Part shown: piece by piece, positions 35,640 through 46,166 of the stretch
Numbering within the stretch: the first letter of the stretch is position 1
Layout of the letters: every line of letters begins with the position of its first letter
DNA from: Laburnicola sp. R22_1
Lineage: Eukaryota > Ascomycota > Dothideomycetes > Pleosporales > Didymosphaeriaceae
Direction of reading: 5' to 3'
Length of the DNA: 64,000 nt
NCBI GenBank assembly: GCA_014281115.1
Contig: JACONQ010000013.1
Location: 1,106,501-1,170,500 of the forward strand
Notes under the pieces: model-generated
The model's input: only the letters and a program-made list of their open reading frames with translations
Told to the model about the DNA's origin: nothing
The model's database searches: none
Made by a program: the position numbers and the translations under genes

Positions 35640-35762
35640 TTTTTGTCATTACCTTTTTACGCCTTTTTTAATTACTAAGCAGGGGGCTCTGCTTTTTTAT
35701 TATGTTATTTAAGATGAAAGCCTTTGTCGTCCTACCCCTAGGTAGATAAAATAACGCCATAC
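35640..35762 (-). mobile_element. S1b: short A-tailed element in the Gypsy-1 3' region
   Basis: A 123-bp copy, tail to the left. Its 13-bp duplication ATATAATATAATT / ATATAATAAAATT (35,627-35,639 and 35,763-35,775) has one mismatch. The uninterrupted site is seen in Gypsy-2 at about 52,120. Confidence 0.85.
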
Positions 35763-36085
35763 ATATAATAAAATTGCGCTAGCGTATAATAAACTAACTA
35801 GAGTTTTTTTATCTAATTGTGTTTTTATATAGTATTAGAGCTAAGAATACACTCTATTAGCAAAATACTAAATACTAAAATATAGTTTCTAACCTAGCAC
35901 TAATTTACCTCTAACTACCTTTCTTAATATCTCTATCAAATAGCACCTAAATTAAAAACTAAGGCTACCACTAGAATTATAGGGGCCTATTACCTATATT
36001 CTAGCCCTCTTTAGCCCTAAAATAGTGCTAGTTACGTTAAAAATCCGCTAAAATACCCTATTTTTAGGCCTTAAAAGGGGGGTTA

Positions 36086-36363
36086 TATAATAGTTTATGC
36101 CTAACTTCTTACTAGTTATTTACTATTACCTTTTCTTTTATACCTTAATAGCGCCTTTTACCTTATAGAAGACGCCTTTCCTAGTTAGTATTAGTGTGTA
36201 GTTAGCGTAGGCCTATGCTCTACGCCGCCTACTATATAAGTAAGGGCCCCTTAGGTTTCTTCCTTATTCCTTATCTTAGTATAGTCTTAATTTAGTTATC
36301 TCTTTTAACTATACTAGCTGTTCCTAAGAGGTTTGCCCTATAAGGCCGTGTATCGCCCTTATA
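36086..36363 (+). repeat. Gypsy-1 3' LTR (278 bp)
   Basis: Preceded by AAAAGGGGGG and followed by the ATTAT duplication, after which X1 resumes. Confidence 0.85.
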
Positions 36364-36818
36364 ATTATTTTATATAAATTCTACTTTAGTAATTATACTA
36401 TAGCTTTTTTAAGTTATATAGTTTTACTTTATTCTTTTAAAGTCTTTTATAGCCTTTATTTACTCTTTTTATTACCTTTAAAAATATATCTAGTAACTCT
36501 TATTAATATAGCTAAGTATAAAATAACTAAACTAGTAGAGAGTAAGCTATAACTTAAATTCTATACGTATAGTCCCTATATACTCTAATTAACTATCTAA
36601 GATAATTTATTTACTATACTAATTATATGCTACTATTATATAGTTAGTAATATTAGGCGTTTAACCTTTGTAATACTAATTTTAGCTAGCTTTATTATTG
36701 TTATTATTTTTATAATATATATCTAGATATATAACTGCCTACCTAGTAGTAATAGTATTATTAAGGTAAGAAATAGTTATACTAAATTATAACTTTAAGG
36801 TTTTATATAATAATTAGT

Positions 36819-36914
36819 CTTTTTAATTACTAAGCAGGGGCTCTGCTTTTTTGTCATGTTATTTAAGATGAAAGCCTTTGTCGTGCTACCCCTAGGTAGT
36901 TAATTTAACGCCAT
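36819..36914 (-). mobile_element. S1c: short element in X1, perfect 14-bp TSD
   Basis: A 96-bp copy with a shortened A-tail end. It is flanked by the identical 14-mer ATATAATAATTAGT at 36,805-36,818 and 36,915-36,928, the clearest duplication of the family. Confidence 0.9.
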
Positions 36915-37277
36915 ATATAATAATTAGTTATATTATGTATATAAGAATAGATAAATAAAGATAATTTATATTTAGTTGCAGATCTTTATACTTTATATAT
37001 AGGCTATATTTTATTATTATTTTTAACTTTAGTATCTATAAACTATAGAATTAACTACCTTATTAGTATAAGGGGCTAATTTGCACATGCTATTCGTAGT
37101 TTAACCTATCTTTAAGCTACTTTATTTTTTTAATATATTTTTAGTATACATATAACTTTTCCTTATAGTGTTATACTATATACTAAAAGGTCTATATTAT
37201 TTTTCTGCTAGATTTTAAATAGTATAATAAAAAAGCAGAGCCCTTTACTTAGTAATTAAAAAGAGGGTAAAAAGTTA

Positions 37278-37503
37278 GTTTTTAGATATAAAAGTGCTCT
37301 TTGTATATTATATTAATCTTAAAATATAATTCTATAGCAAATATACCTAGATTAGAAAAGAGCAAGGAGGTAGCGGCATACCTAGGGGCTAGAATAAAAA
37401 GCTCAAATTGTTCTTTCTAGATGCTAAGTTTAAAATTAGGTCTCTATTTTCTCTATTCTAGTGTATTAAAACAACACCTCTATTATTTTAAATAGTAATT
37501 ATG
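37278..37503. other. AT-rich filler between S1 copies
   Basis: About 225 bp with no recognised repeat or coding signal. Confidence 0.4.
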
Positions 37504-37512
37504 AGTTTTAAT

Positions 37513-37649
37513 GTGGCGTTAATTTATCTATCTCGAGGTAGGATAACAAAGGCTTTTATCTTAAATAATATAATATATTAAGCAGAACCCCTTGCTTAGT
37601 AATTAAAATGAGCGTAAAAAAGTAGTGATTATAAAAAAGCGTAGAGTTA
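37513..37649 (+). mobile_element. S1d
   Basis: A 137-bp copy between 9-bp repeats AGTTTTAAT (37,504-37,512 and 37,650-37,658). Its A-rich 3' end is longer than in S1e, so length varies at the tail. Confidence 0.7.
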
Positions 37650-37759
37650 AGTTTTAATAGTATAAATCTTTTTCTAGAGTTACTTTTAAATCTAAAAAGA
37701 CGCAAGTTTATATAAAAGTAGATTGGATTTTACTTATAATAGCTTAAGGTTAATATGTA

Positions 37760-37882
37760 TATGGCGTTAATTAATCTACCTAGGGGTAGAACGACAAAGA
37801 GCTTTTATCTTAAATAACATAATAAAAAAGCAGAGCCCCCTGCTTAGTAATTAAACAGAGCGTGAAAAGATAATCACAAAAA
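37760..37882 (+). mobile_element. S1e: best-preserved S1 copy
   Basis: A 123-bp element starting TATGGCGTTAATTAA and ending in an A-run. An internal 6-bp-stem hairpin, AAGCAG/CTGCTT, lies at 37,828-37,845. The 14-bp duplication AAGGTTAATATGTA / AAGGTTAATATATA is at 37,746-37,759 and 37,883-37,896. I see no convincing pol III A/B boxes or tRNA-like fold. Confidence 0.88.
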
Positions 37883-37970
37883 AAGGTTAATATATAATTA
37901 TTAGTTTATAATTACTCTATATAGTCTAAGATATTTTAAAGAATAATAAGGCAAAGCTATAAACTTCTAG

Positions 37971-38541
37971 TATAATAGTTTATGCCTACCTTTCTACTTA
38001 GTGTAATAGTACTTACTAGCCTTCCTACTAAGCACGCCCTATTACCTTTCTTTTATACCCTATTTTCCCCTATTTACGCCTTTTACCTTTCTAAAGGCGT
38101 CTTTCCTAGTTAGTGTTAGCGTAGTAGTTAGCGAAGGCCTATGCCCTATACTACTTTCTATATAAGAAAAGGCCCCCTATATTTCTTTCTTATCTACTAT
38201 CTTAGAATAGTATTAATTTAACTAGCTCTTTTAATTATTCTAGCTATTCCTAATAGGTTAGCCCTATAAGGCCGTGTACTATCCTTACACTAAGCACACT
38301 CTATTACCTTTCTTTTATACTTTATTTACTTCCTATTTATATTTTTACCTTTTTAAAAGTGCCTTTTTAGTTAGTATTCGTATATAGTTAGTATAAGTCT
38401 ATACTCTAAATTACTTTTATATAAAAAAGCCTCTTATATTTTTTTGTCTCTATTTTATAATAGTATTAATTTAACTAGCTTTGTTAACTATTTTAGCTAT
38501 TTCTAATAGGTTAGTCATATAAAGCTAGTATTACTCTTATA
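37971..38541 (+). repeat. Older gypsy-type LTR, split by a solo LTR
   Basis: LTR sequence at 37,971-38,001 continues at 38,295-38,541 and is followed by leader-like sequence to about 38,715. It is a remnant of another gypsy-family insertion whose body is gone. Confidence 0.65.
38002..38289 (+). repeat. Solo LTR of the Z type
   Basis: A 288-bp LTR with intact TG start and CA end. It inserted into an older LTR and has an imperfect 5-bp duplication CTTAG/CTAAG. No internal region follows, so it is a solo LTR left by recombination. Confidence 0.75.
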
Positions 38542-38720
38542 TTATTTTAAAACTAACAATTTTTAATTTAGTTAAAAATAGAGATATACTATATACTTCT
38601 TTTTGAAAATACTATTTATAAATAATTAAATTAATAAAAGTTTTTATTTTACTTACCTAGTTAGATAAAAGGTTTATTAGTTACTAGTTATAGTAAGTAA
38701 TTATTATACTATAATAAAAC

Positions 38721-38936
38721 CTCTTTTTATTAATACTACTTTCCTTATAACGCCTTTTTATATTAATAATAGTAGAAGAAATAAATACTATTATTATAAT
38801 ATTTATATTAGAAATTTCTTAGGTGCAAAAAAATAAAAAAACTACTATTAACACTATCTTAAAACGCTTTTCTATATTAATAATAGTAGAAAAGATAACT
38901 ACTATTATTATAACATTTTTATTAGAAACGCCTTAG
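38721..38936 (+). mobile_element. S2c and S2d: two S2 copies in tandem
   Basis: S2c is about 38,721-38,842 and ends in an A-rich tail. S2d (about 38,847-38,936) follows immediately, lacks the first ~15 bp and runs into S1f. Truncation at the 5' end fits incomplete reverse transcription. Confidence 0.68.
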
Positions 38937-38940
38937 TTAT

Positions 38941-39060
38941 GTATTATTAATTAACTACCTAGGAATGGAATAATGAAGGCTTTTATCTTAAATAATATAA
39001 AAAAAGTAGAGTCCTTTACTTAGTAATTAACAAAAGTATAAAAGGATAGTTATAAAAAAA
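38941..39060 (+). mobile_element. S1f, abutting the left TIR of T1
   Basis: An S1 copy whose A7 tail ends exactly where the T1 terminal repeat starts. A second copy, S1g, has the mirror-image position at the other end of T1. Confidence 0.75.
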
Positions 39061-40460
39061 GTATATTTAAACTACTAAGCAAGCTTAGTAGTCCTAGTAT
39101 ATAGGCTTTTATAAGTAAAGCTTTTATAAAAACGATACTTAGGACTTTAGAGAAGATAAAACTTTAGCGCTACTATACTATAAGCTATCCTTTTTCTATT
39201 ATTCTAATTATTATAAATAATATAAGTTAATATATTAATAGGTACGTACTACTATACTTATAAATAGAAAAGTAATATATACTAATTATACTATTACTTT
39301 ATTACTATATTAAGATTATTCTTAGTAAATTTTCTATTATTATCTTTCTACGCTCTACTATTTATCTAGATATTAATATTATTCCTAAAAAGTACTTGCT
39401 GCAACTAAAGAGTATATACTATAGTTTTATACTACTATAGTCGGCTTGCCAAATATCTTTTTTAACCTTTTTTTTTAGTTTAAGGTCAAAGTAGGTTAAG
39501 ATAGAAGGTTATTATATACTACTATATACGGCACCTAATTTTAATTAAAGTCTAACCTTAAACACTACCTAATAACGCGATAATAGTTTAAACTTACTTG
39601 CACTTTATCTATATCTTATAAGCTTCTAACCTATATAAGGTTTACTTACGTTATATATAGTACACCTAGCTTATTACTACTACTATTATTAGTTATCTAA
39701 ACTTACGCTGCTACGCGGTGTACTTACTTAGATAAGCTAACTTAATAGCAATAATAGTAATAATAGCTAAAAGAATCTTACAGATCTCTATAACGCTTTT
39801 ATTACACTAGAGTCTATTAATAAATATCTTATTCTTTACCTTTTATATTCTCTACTAGATTCTATTACTAACGCAGAGTAATAGCATTTACTAGAGTAGG
39901 AATATAGGCTTGCTAGTCTTTAAGAACTAGATAAGCTACTAACCTAGCTAGTATATAAGAATCGTCTCCTAAATAGTTAGGTATACTAGACTCCTATAAA
40001 TAATTATCTTATAGATAAAACAGAACTTTAGTGTTATTACCTTAGTAGCAGCAGCATAAAACTGCAGCGTATGCTTATTAGTAATAGCGAGTACTTCTTT
40101 AAGAATAATGTTAATGCCTAGAAAAATAGCAGAGTATAGAGAGATGATAATAGGAGATTTGTTAAAGACAACCTTAATATAGTAATAGAGTAATAGTGTA
40201 TCTATATATATTACTCTTATCCTACTACTTATAAGAAATATACCTTTTAATATGTTAACTTGTATTATTTATAATAATCTAGATAGCGGTTTGTAATAGT
40301 TAGGATAGCAAAGAATAAATAGATAACTTATAGCGTGGCTGCGCTAAAGCCTTTATTCCTCTTTTAAAGTTTTAACTATAGCCTTTTCTTATAAATTAAC
40401 TTTGCATATAGGAGCTGTACGCGCTAAGACTACTAAGCTTACTTAGTAGTTTAAACGCGC
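39061..40460. mobile_element. T1: 1.4-kb terminal-inverted-repeat element (decayed)
   Basis: About 42-bp TIRs (39,061-39,102 and 40,419-40,460) centred on TTTAAACTACTAAG and AAGCTTAGTAGTC; the mismatches between arms are nearly all C/T or A/G. No transposase can be read in the AT-rich interior. Parts resemble Y2 at 42.2-42.4 kb, and Y2 has a similar terminus at about 53,250, so T and Y are one family. Confidence 0.7.
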
Positions 40461-40589
40461 TTTTTTTGTAATTACCTATTTTACGCTCTTTTTTTAATTA
40501 CTAAGTAGGAGGCTCTGCTTTTTTGTTATGTTATTTGAGATAAAAGTCTTTATTATTCTACCCCTAGATAGTTAATTTAACAACACATA
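40461..40589 (-). mobile_element. S1g, abutting the right TIR of T1
   Basis: S1 in reverse orientation, its A-tail (T7 here) starting directly after the T1 terminal repeat. S1f-T1-S1g is therefore a symmetric structure. Confidence 0.75.
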
Positions 40590-40640
40590 CTACTACTACT
40601 AAAATAATTATATTAGAGTTCTATTCTATTTATAAAATAC

Positions 40641-40764
40641 CTTTGTGATTATCTTCTTACGCTCTTTTTAATTACTAAGCAGGGGGCTCTGCTTTTTTTG
40701 TTATGTTATTTGAGATAAAAGCCTTTGTTATGCTACTTCTAGGTAGTTAATTTAACGCCACATA
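40641..40764 (-). mobile_element. S1h
   Basis: Reverse-orientation copy 50 bp beyond S1g, with the conserved central hairpin AAGCAG...CTGCTT. No clear duplication is seen around it. Confidence 0.72.
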
Positions 40765-40769
40765 GTTTA

Positions 40770-41585
40770 GAGTAAGGAAAATATAAAATTGCGCTAGTGC
40801 TGCAACTAGTATAATACTATAACTATTATCTCTCTCTACTATTATCTTTAAAGATTGCTAGAAGCAATAGCTATATTAGTAGGTTTGTACTATTATAAGA
40901 TATATACTAGGTAGGAGCTTATATACTATAGGTATACTTACGCTCTATCTTTATATTAAAGTTAACCTTAATAAGATATTATCTATTACTATTACTCTAT
41001 TTTCTACTATTCTCCTAAGCCCTAATGCTAAAATTATGATTAACGCCGCCTAAAAGTACGCTCTAATCTATTTACTTAAAGTTACTAGGCCCTATTATAG
41101 ACTAAAATACTACTTTATCTAGAAGATTATTAATAGGTTAAAATAGAAGGTATACCTTACCCTATATAAGGCGGTTCTAGTGTACTAGTTAGTCTAGTAA
41201 TAGATTAGTAACTATAGGCACTATAATAGACGTGTAAGGCTTCTACTATAGTTTCTTATATTACTATAGGTTAGAATAGTAGTAATAAAAGACAAGGTTA
41301 AAGGGTAAGAGAAGGTATTTATTAATAAGTTACTAGGAGAGAAGAGTATTATATAGATTTATTAGATTCTTATAGTTATTATAGTGTTAGATAAGCGTAA
41401 TACGTAAGCGGCGTAATTGCTAACAATAGCGATAATAAAGTAGTTTACTATGCACGCTTTAAGTAAATTTAAGTTAGAGCGCTTATAGATATTAGGCGAG
41501 TGTATTTTATAAACTATTCTTATAAACTATTATTATATTAGTAGGGGAGACTAGGAGTAGACTATATTTTTAGGCGCTAGACTAG
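40770..41585 (+). mobile_element. Y1: part of a T/Y-family element
   Basis: About 0.8 kb that is repeated in inverse orientation around Gypsy-2 (42.19-42.56 and 52.76-53.26 kb). The interior shows a few short coding-like runs but nothing I can name. Confidence 0.6.
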
Positions 41586-41882
41586 GGGAGGCATTAGAAA
41601 AACTTTAACGCGCTCTAGTCCTAGGGCTTAGCATATATATAATATTATATAATATTATATAGGCGCTAGTAACGCAATAAAAAACGCAGTAATTAAATAT
41701 AGTAGGGCCACTTAAAAACTAATAAGTGGAGGTAGTTTATACTTCTGCCTAGAAGAGAACTTATAATAATAATACTCTAGTTTACTTATCTACCTACTAC
41801 CTTACTAAATAATTAACTTTACTTTTTAATTTTTAATTATATTAGTAGATAATAAATAACCTACTATATAAATACTATATAT

Positions 41883-41980
41883 TAACACCTTAAAACACTT
41901 TTATATATTAATAATAGTAGGAAAAATAACTACTATTATTATAATATTTTTATTAGAAACTTCTTAATTGTAATAAAAAA
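41883..41980 (+). mobile_element. S2e
   Basis: A 98-bp S2 copy with 9-bp duplication ACTATATAT at 41,874-41,882 and 41,981-41,989, ending in an A7 run. Confidence 0.78.
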
Positions 41981-41992
41981 ACTATATATACT

Positions 41993-42109
<117 letters not shown>

Positions 42110-42567
42110 TAATATATAATAGTCCTATTGTTTATTTAGTGTTAATTACTCTTTTTAACTATATTCTTTTTAATTTAAGCCTGCGTAGATTAGGATAGAA
42201 AGGCCACTCTAGTCTAGCGCCTAAAAATATAGTCTACTCCTAGTCCCTACTAACGTAATAATAGTTTATATATAAACTGCACACTTACCCTTTATTATCT
42301 ATAAGCGCTCTAATAGCTATTAAATTTACTTAAAGCGTGTATAGAAAACTAACTTACTTTATTATTACTATTAGTAGTAATTGCGCTACTACATAGTATA
42401 CTTATATAATACGCTTACTACCTAATGCTATAACTATAAGAATCTAATATATTTATATAACACTCTTCTTTCTTAGTAACTTATTAATAAACACCTTCTT
42501 TTACCTCTTAACCTTGCCCTTTATTACTACTATCCTAACCTATAGTAATATAATAAACTATAGTAGG

Positions 42568-42849
42568 TGTAATAGTTTATGGCTGCCTTTCTACTAGTTA
42601 TTTACTATTATCTTTCCTTTCACACCCTAATAGCGCCTTTTACCTTATAGAAGACGTCTTTCCTAGTTAGTGTTAGCGCGTGGTTCGCGTAGGCCTATGC
42701 CCTACGCCGCCCACTATATAAGTAAGGGCCCCCTAGTTCCCTTTCTTATCCCCCATCTTAGTATAGTTTCAATTCAGTTATCTCTTTTAACTATACTAAT
42801 TAGCTATCCCTAAGAGGTTTGCCCTATAAGGCCGTGTACCGCCCTTATA
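42568..42849 (+). repeat. Gypsy-2 5' LTR (282 bp)
   Basis: It carries a 4-bp insertion (AATT) relative to the 278-bp 3' LTR. It includes a TATATAAGTAAGGGCCCCC promoter-like block and ends CCCTTATA. Confidence 0.92.
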
Positions 42850-42939
42850 TTATACTAAGATTAAATTTCTTTGGCCGTAGACAGCAATATAATATCTACT
42901 TCTCTCTTAAGACGCTGCCTATAGGCGGTCGAATTAGTA

Positions 42940-43200
42940 GAAGTTTTAGCTTACTAGGTTAGGCTAGAAGCGTGTTAGTCACTTTAGGGCCAGGCAGTAT
43001 TATTACACTACGCTAAGGTGGGTTAGGCTATTGCTTACTAGATTAGATCAGAAGTTTATTAGTTACTTTAGTGCCAGGCAGTATTGCTATACTACGCTAA
43101 GGTGGGTTAGGCTATCGCTTACTAGGTTAGGCTAGAAGTTGTTAGTTACTTTAGTGCCAGGCAGTATTATTATACTGCGCTAAGGCCTACTTAGAGAGGT
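42940..43200 (+). repeat. Leader minisatellite of Gypsy-2 (~84 bp x 3)
   Basis: The string CAGGCAGTATT recurs at 42,991, 43,075 and 43,158 between 5' LTR and gag. Confidence 0.85.
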
Positions 43201-44334
43201 AGCTTACCTAGTTAGGCAGGGAGTTCCTAAACAAACAAACAATAATTACTAAATAATAACTACCGCGCCACATTCTATAGAGCCAACTCGCCTAATAACC
43301 TCCTTTCGGCGCTATTATAGCAAGGGCACAAGGCACGGAGCTAGGCCACAGAGGTAATACGGAGGTCGAAGTTTTACACATTTTATCTTATACTTTATCT
43401 TTTACTAAATATTTTCTTAGCTTAGACTATATGCTAGCTCGCACGCTATATAAGACCTGCCACCCTAGGTCTATTTGCTACACCCTCTCCGCAACCCCTA
43501 CTTCGCTCTACCCCACTACTGCCCGTACTATGGCAAGCCGCCACCCTTTAATTTAGGAGACTCCTAGAATGTTCCTAGCGTCCTCTCTACCCCTAGACAG
43601 TTCTAGGATCGACGATATAGAGGTGGACGTTCGCCCGCACCCCGCTAATAATAGTCTATACAATACTCGCCTTAAGAAGATTTCCCCACTTAATCCTACT
43701 AGTGAGCTGTTATCTGTCCAGCGCGAAAAGCAGCCAATGGCTGCTCTCTAGACAACTAGTCGCTCTGCCCCTAGCCTAACAAAGAAAAAGAGTATTATTA
43801 AACTATTAAAAAAGGTCTACCCTAAAGGAATCCTTTATAACACACAGCATAATCACTATATTACTATACTTAAAGCGGACTAGCTAAGCGATAAATTTTT
43901 AATAGTAGACCTTAAGTGGCTTACGCACTAAGGCAAAGCTAAACTTAAAACTACTAGTAAGTATAACGCGTTCATAGGATAATTTAAGCTAGACTAATTA
44001 ATCTAGCACAGCTTGGAAATAAGATAGTTACTTGCTACCTATTAGTTTCGGGCTTAATATTGCTTTTCTTAAGGCCTATTTTTAAAGATAGTACTAGATT
44101 TAGTAACCAGGGCTGTTATAAAGTTTAAAGAAGACCCCAAATAAAAGGTCCTTGTTTGGGCTTTATGCGAGCGCGCTAATATGTTTAAATAAGCTTTTAC
44201 TATACTTAAGGCAATAACACCTTATACTATAGGGTATATAGTCTTAGAAGATTCCTACTCCTAGCCTAATATTGCCAATTACGCAGCTATTAGACAAGGC
44301 TTATTTAGCCCTAAGAAAGTTCTCCCCTCTGTTA

Positions 44335-46166
44335 ACGTGTTTATAAGCGTGCCGTTAGTACAAGCGAGCCGTTAACCCCACCAACTTTCTGTAACGCGCG
44401 ATAAGCAAACTATAATGCCTTAACTAACTACAACTTAATTGCCCTATAACGAAGGAGATATCTTCCTTACTATCTCAGCTATTAATAAAAATCAGATTCA
44501 GAGCGAAAATCGCGCTGCCTTAACGTTTAACGTCCCTCGATTAACGCTGCGCGACCGACGCGCCGGAATGGCTGCGCGACGCGATTACTAGCCTAAATTA
44601 AAGAAGCTTACTAAGCTAGAAGAGGAGGTGATTGTTGAGCAAATACTTAACCTAGATTCGCGAGCTTTGTGCCCACTCTAGGTGCTGTACGAGATATGGC
44701 GAATAAGCTGCTCCACGTTGGCTAGCAGTGGCCTAGGAACTTTGTTAAGCGAACAGACAGCCTTACAACGCGATTTAATCGACCCTACAATTGATAGCGA
44801 GCCCTCTGCGAGGACCCGACAGTTATACAGGCCTGGTTTGAGCTAGTAGCACGTACAAAGGCCACCTACGGTATCTGCGACGAGGATACCTTTAACTTTG
44901 ACAAGACTGGCTTTCTAATAGGTAAAATATCCTCCTAGCTAGTCGTTACTAGCTCAGAGAGGCGTGGCCGGCCAAAAGCGATCTAGCCAGGCAATTGTGA
45001 GTGGGTGACAGCGATCCACGGAATCAACGCTGCTGGGTGGGCAATCCCGCCCTTTATCATCTTCGCTGGCCAGTACCACCTCTCTGCCTGGTACGAGGGC
45101 GACGATATACCAGGTGACTGGGCTATTAGTCTCAGCGACAATGGCTGGACTACGAACGAGCTTAGTGTTGCCTGGCTACGGCATTTTATTAAGCATATAG
45201 TAGAGCGTAGAGTGGGCGCGCGTTAGCTACTAATACTTAACAGCTATAAGAGTCACAACTTGCTTAAATTCTAGGAGATCTGCAAGAAGAACAAGATCTA
45301 CACTCTCTATATGCCGCTACATTTGTCACACCTTTTGCAACCGCTTAACGTTAGCTGTTTCTCGCCGTTAAAGCGGGCGTACAGGCGCCAGATCGAGGGC
45401 CTAATACGCGACCACATCAACCATATCACTAAGCTTGAGTTCCTACCAGCCTTCCGCGCCGCCTACGACCAGTTAATTACAAAGGAGAATATCTGCGCAA
45501 GCTTTCAAGGCGCTGGGCTAGTCCCACACAATCTAGAGGCGGTGATATTAAAGCTTAATGTGAAGCTTCGTACGCTGTCGCCAGCAGCCCTACTAGAGAC
45601 CCTATAGGAGTCTGCAACACCAAGCAACACGCGCAAGCTAGGCGCTTAGTTAACTCTAGTTCGTGAGCGGATCCAAAGGCATTAAGGATCCTCTCCTATA
45701 TTAGTTATCTAGTCGCTTAATTAGCTTACAAGAGGGGCTAAGAGAATGGCGCATTTAATAGTAATTATGCGCGATAAGATAGCTAGTCTATAAAGGGCAA
45801 ATAAGGCAGCTATAACACATAAACAGCGCAAAAAGAAGCGGATCTAGAAGCGAGGCACTCTATTAAAGGCAGAGGGAGAGGATATTATTGCTCAGAAGGC
45901 TGTTGAGCAGCAACTAGAGGGAGAAACGCGGTATAGCCAGGCGCGGTCAGGTGCGAGCCGGCAGGCTTCAGCGCGCTGCACGCGCTGCAGGGAGCCTGGG
46001 CACAACTCACGTACGTGCAAGAAGGCTTCTATAGATACTACTTGATTTAGGAAAGCTATTATATTAATAGAATTTTAATGTGTTGTTAAACTACGTGGCT
46101 TTTTAAGTGTAGAAAGTTAGTAGGGTTAACGGCTCGCTTGTACTAACGGCACGCTTGTAAACACGT
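44335..46166 (+). mobile_element. Pogo-2: decayed pogo-type transposon in Gypsy-2 gag
   Basis: 1,832 bp with 56-bp TIRs (44,335-44,390 and 46,111-46,166) that differ only by C/T or A/G changes, and TA duplication (44,333-44,334 and 46,167-46,168). Each TIR holds two related iterons ending GCCGTTA. Excision in silico restores Gypsy gag colinear with Gypsy-1. GC content is higher than in the surrounding gypsy. Confidence 0.9.
44420..46044 (+). pseudogene. Pogo-2 transposase with C-terminal zinc knuckle
   Basis: DDE transposase of the fungal pogo type, different from Pogo-1. Recognisable parts are NFDKTGFLIG (first Asp region), SSERRGRPKAI, EWVTAIHGINAAGWAIPPF, LLILNSYKSH (second Asp changed to Asn) and LLQPLNVSCF (third Asp changed to Asn). 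The end has CTRCREPGHNSRTC, a CCHC knuckle common in this subfamily. Multiple TAG stops make it a pseudogene. Confidence 0.85.

Larger units (their letters stand above)
16283..36363 (+). mobile_element. Gypsy-1: Ty3/gypsy chromovirus, split by Z
   Basis: A full-length but heavily mutated LTR retrotransposon. Its LTRs are 16,283-16,560 and 36,086-36,363, and the perfect 5-bp duplication ATTAT flanks both outer ends (16,278-16,282 and 36,364-36,368). Internal sequence is 16,561-18,858 (leader and gag) and 30,182-36,085 (zinc-knuckle, protease, RT, RNase H, integrase, chromodomain-like end); Z is inserted between. S2b and S1b are further insertions at 30,589 and 35,640. A purine tract AAAAGGGGGG precedes the 3' LTR. 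It is the same family as Gypsy-2 but more degraded. Confidence 0.88.
15833..37211 (+). mobile_element. X1: repeat family X, split by Gypsy-1
   Basis: An unclassified repeat seen several times in this block. X1 occupies 15,833-16,282 and 36,364-37,211. It is flanked by a 14-bp duplication of S1 sequence (15,819-15,832 and 37,212-37,225, two mismatches). The family starts with a GGCAG...CTGCC hairpin beside CTAG and ends in TTTCTCTTTCTAA. I recognise no protein in either direction. Confidence 0.65.
15774..37277 (+). mobile_element. S1a: short A-tailed element split by X1
   Basis: The left half (15,774-15,832) and right half (37,212-37,277) of one S1 copy are now 21 kb apart because X1, with everything nested in it, inserted in the middle. 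The two halves align in order with the intact S1e copy. S1a itself is flanked by similar 13-14 bp strings (about 15,760-15,773 and 37,278-37,290), differing by A/G changes and a T-run length. Confidence 0.65.

Noticed and set aside
37760..37882. S1 as a tRNA-derived SINE
   Set aside because: No cloverleaf and no convincing A and B boxes could be found by eye; the retroposon reading rests only on tail and duplications.
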